A stretch of DNA of 6,612 nucleotides from Thermoplasmata archaeon (GTDB lineage Archaea; Thermoplasmatota; Thermoplasmata; UBA184): contig JASHUP010000062.1 of NCBI GenBank assembly GCA_030039915.1, positions 1-6,612 of the forward strand, read 5' to 3'. The position numbers were made by a program, and so were the translations under genes. This document shows, piece by piece, positions 6,256 to 6,612 of this stretch. The stretch's first letter is position 1; each line of letters begins with the position of its first letter. The notes under the pieces were generated by a model. That model had not been told where the DNA came from, searched no databases, and saw only the letters and a program-made list of their open reading frames with translations.

Positions 6256-6566
6256 GCTAGGCCAGCAGGATTGCCGTTCGAGCGGACCGTGCGGAGACCC
6301 CGCGTGCCCCTCAGCCCCGTCGCCCCGCCAGCGTCGACGGGTCACGGTAAGGCTGCTCCCGTCAGGACCTGACCCGATGCCCGTGATGGATAGCCGCTAG
6401 GGCGCTCCTCCGAGCGCCCGTCGCAACACCCGCGGCCCGGCGGAACAGAGCGTCTACGAGGCGCCACGAGACGCACAGCTCGCCCGAACGTCGCTCCTGC
6501 CTGTCACCCCCGCTAAGGACGGTTTCGGTGTGTAAGGGGACGCCCACCCCCCCGGTCCAGCCTAGC
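6256..6566 (-). ncRNA. Archaeal signal recognition particle RNA (7S/SRP RNA)
   Basis: This is the RNA scaffold of the signal recognition particle, which binds SRP19 and SRP54 and targets membrane and secreted proteins. Its ends pair: GCTAGGCTGG (6566-6557) with CTGGCCTAGC (6265-6256) gives a 10-bp helix 1 with two G-U pairs, setting a length of about 311 nt, normal for archaea. Near the 5' end GGGGGGGTGGGCGTCCCC followed by an ACACACCGAAACCG stretch matches the helix 3/4 domain. Helix 6 is a perfect 8-bp stem, GGGCGCTC / GAGCGCCC (6419-6412 with 6407-6400), capped by GGAG, a GNAR tetraloop expected for SRP19 binding. Helix 8 has the near-universal TCAGGTC (6372-6366) and GGAGCAGC (6359-6352) strands of the SRP54-binding internal loop, with an outer stem CACGG/CCGTG. 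The apical tetraloop reads UGAC (6364-6361) instead of the usual GNRA/GGAA. No protein-coding gene competes for this region. Exact ends are inferred from pairing. Confidence 0.93.
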
Positions 6567-6584
6567 GAGGCATCGACGCAGGGG

Positions 6585-6600
6585 CTCCTACTTAGCGTTT
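6585..6600 (-). promoter_or_regulatory. Promoter of the SRP RNA gene
   Basis: On the minus strand AAACGCTAAGTAGGAG runs from 6600 to 6585. The first T of TAAGTAGGAG is 28 nt before the inferred RNA 5' end at 6566, the same distance that the identical decamer would have from the inferred start of the RAM-domain gene. The element is less AT-rich than a classic archaeal TATA box, so the call rests on position and on the repeat. Confidence 0.5.
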
Positions 6601-6612
6601 GGTCCGGCGGGC

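Noticed and set aside
6362..6547. A 61-codon minus-strand frame at the right end
   Set aside because: It lies entirely within the SRP RNA gene and has no protein features.

Overview
The window is compact, GC-rich DNA, roughly two thirds G+C by eye, and it looks archaeal. Three observations point that way. An archaeal-type 7S signal recognition particle (SRP) RNA of about 311 nt lies on the minus strand at the right end. TATA-like boxes sit at the archaeal spacing of about 26-28 bp before the inferred RNA or coding starts. The enzyme set includes an archaeal-looking serine hydroxymethyltransferase, a stand-alone RAM-domain protein and a multi-cofactor dehydrogenase of the dye-linked L-proline dehydrogenase type. 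A high-GC member of the Thermoplasmatota or a related euryarchaeal lineage is my best guess, at moderate to low confidence, because no taxonomic marker can be searched here.

Layout: positions 1-503 (minus) hold the N-terminal 167 codons of delta-1-pyrroline-5-carboxylate dehydrogenase, cut by the window edge. A divergent promoter region (504-607) separates it from a plus-strand pair: a large iron-sulfur flavoprotein (608-2701) and an overlapping FAD-dependent amine dehydrogenase of the DAO family (2679-3851). This pair ends 11 bp from the convergent gene for serine hydroxymethyltransferase (3863-5239, minus). A single palindromic TATA element (5284-5293) lies between that gene and a divergent hotdog-fold thioesterase (5317-5778, plus). 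A small stand-alone RAM (Lrp/AsnC ligand-binding) protein follows (5837-6130, minus), and then the SRP RNA (6256-6566, minus) with its promoter at the right edge.

How the genes may work together: the two plus-strand subunits would oxidise proline (or a related cyclic or N-methyl amino acid) to an imine, and the divergent dehydrogenase would convert pyrroline-5-carboxylate / glutamate semialdehyde to glutamate. Together they look like a complete proline-to-glutamate module. The notable feature is the fused electron-transfer subunit, which carries an N-terminal 2Fe-2S domain, a nucleotide-binding flavoprotein core, a 4Fe-4S region and a C-terminal BFD-like 2Fe-2S domain in one chain. The serine hydroxymethyltransferase neighbour leaves sarcosine or another N-methylated substrate as a live alternative. 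The right half (thioesterase, RAM protein, SRP RNA) has no obvious metabolic link to the left half.

The most unusual details are the apparent UGAC apical tetraloop of SRP helix 8 with a competing hairpin, an identical 10-bp promoter element in front of both the SRP RNA and the RAM gene, and a strong Shine-Dalgarno/ATG pair that opens the wrong frame at the subunit junction. I found no CRISPR array, insertion sequence, tRNA or rRNA.
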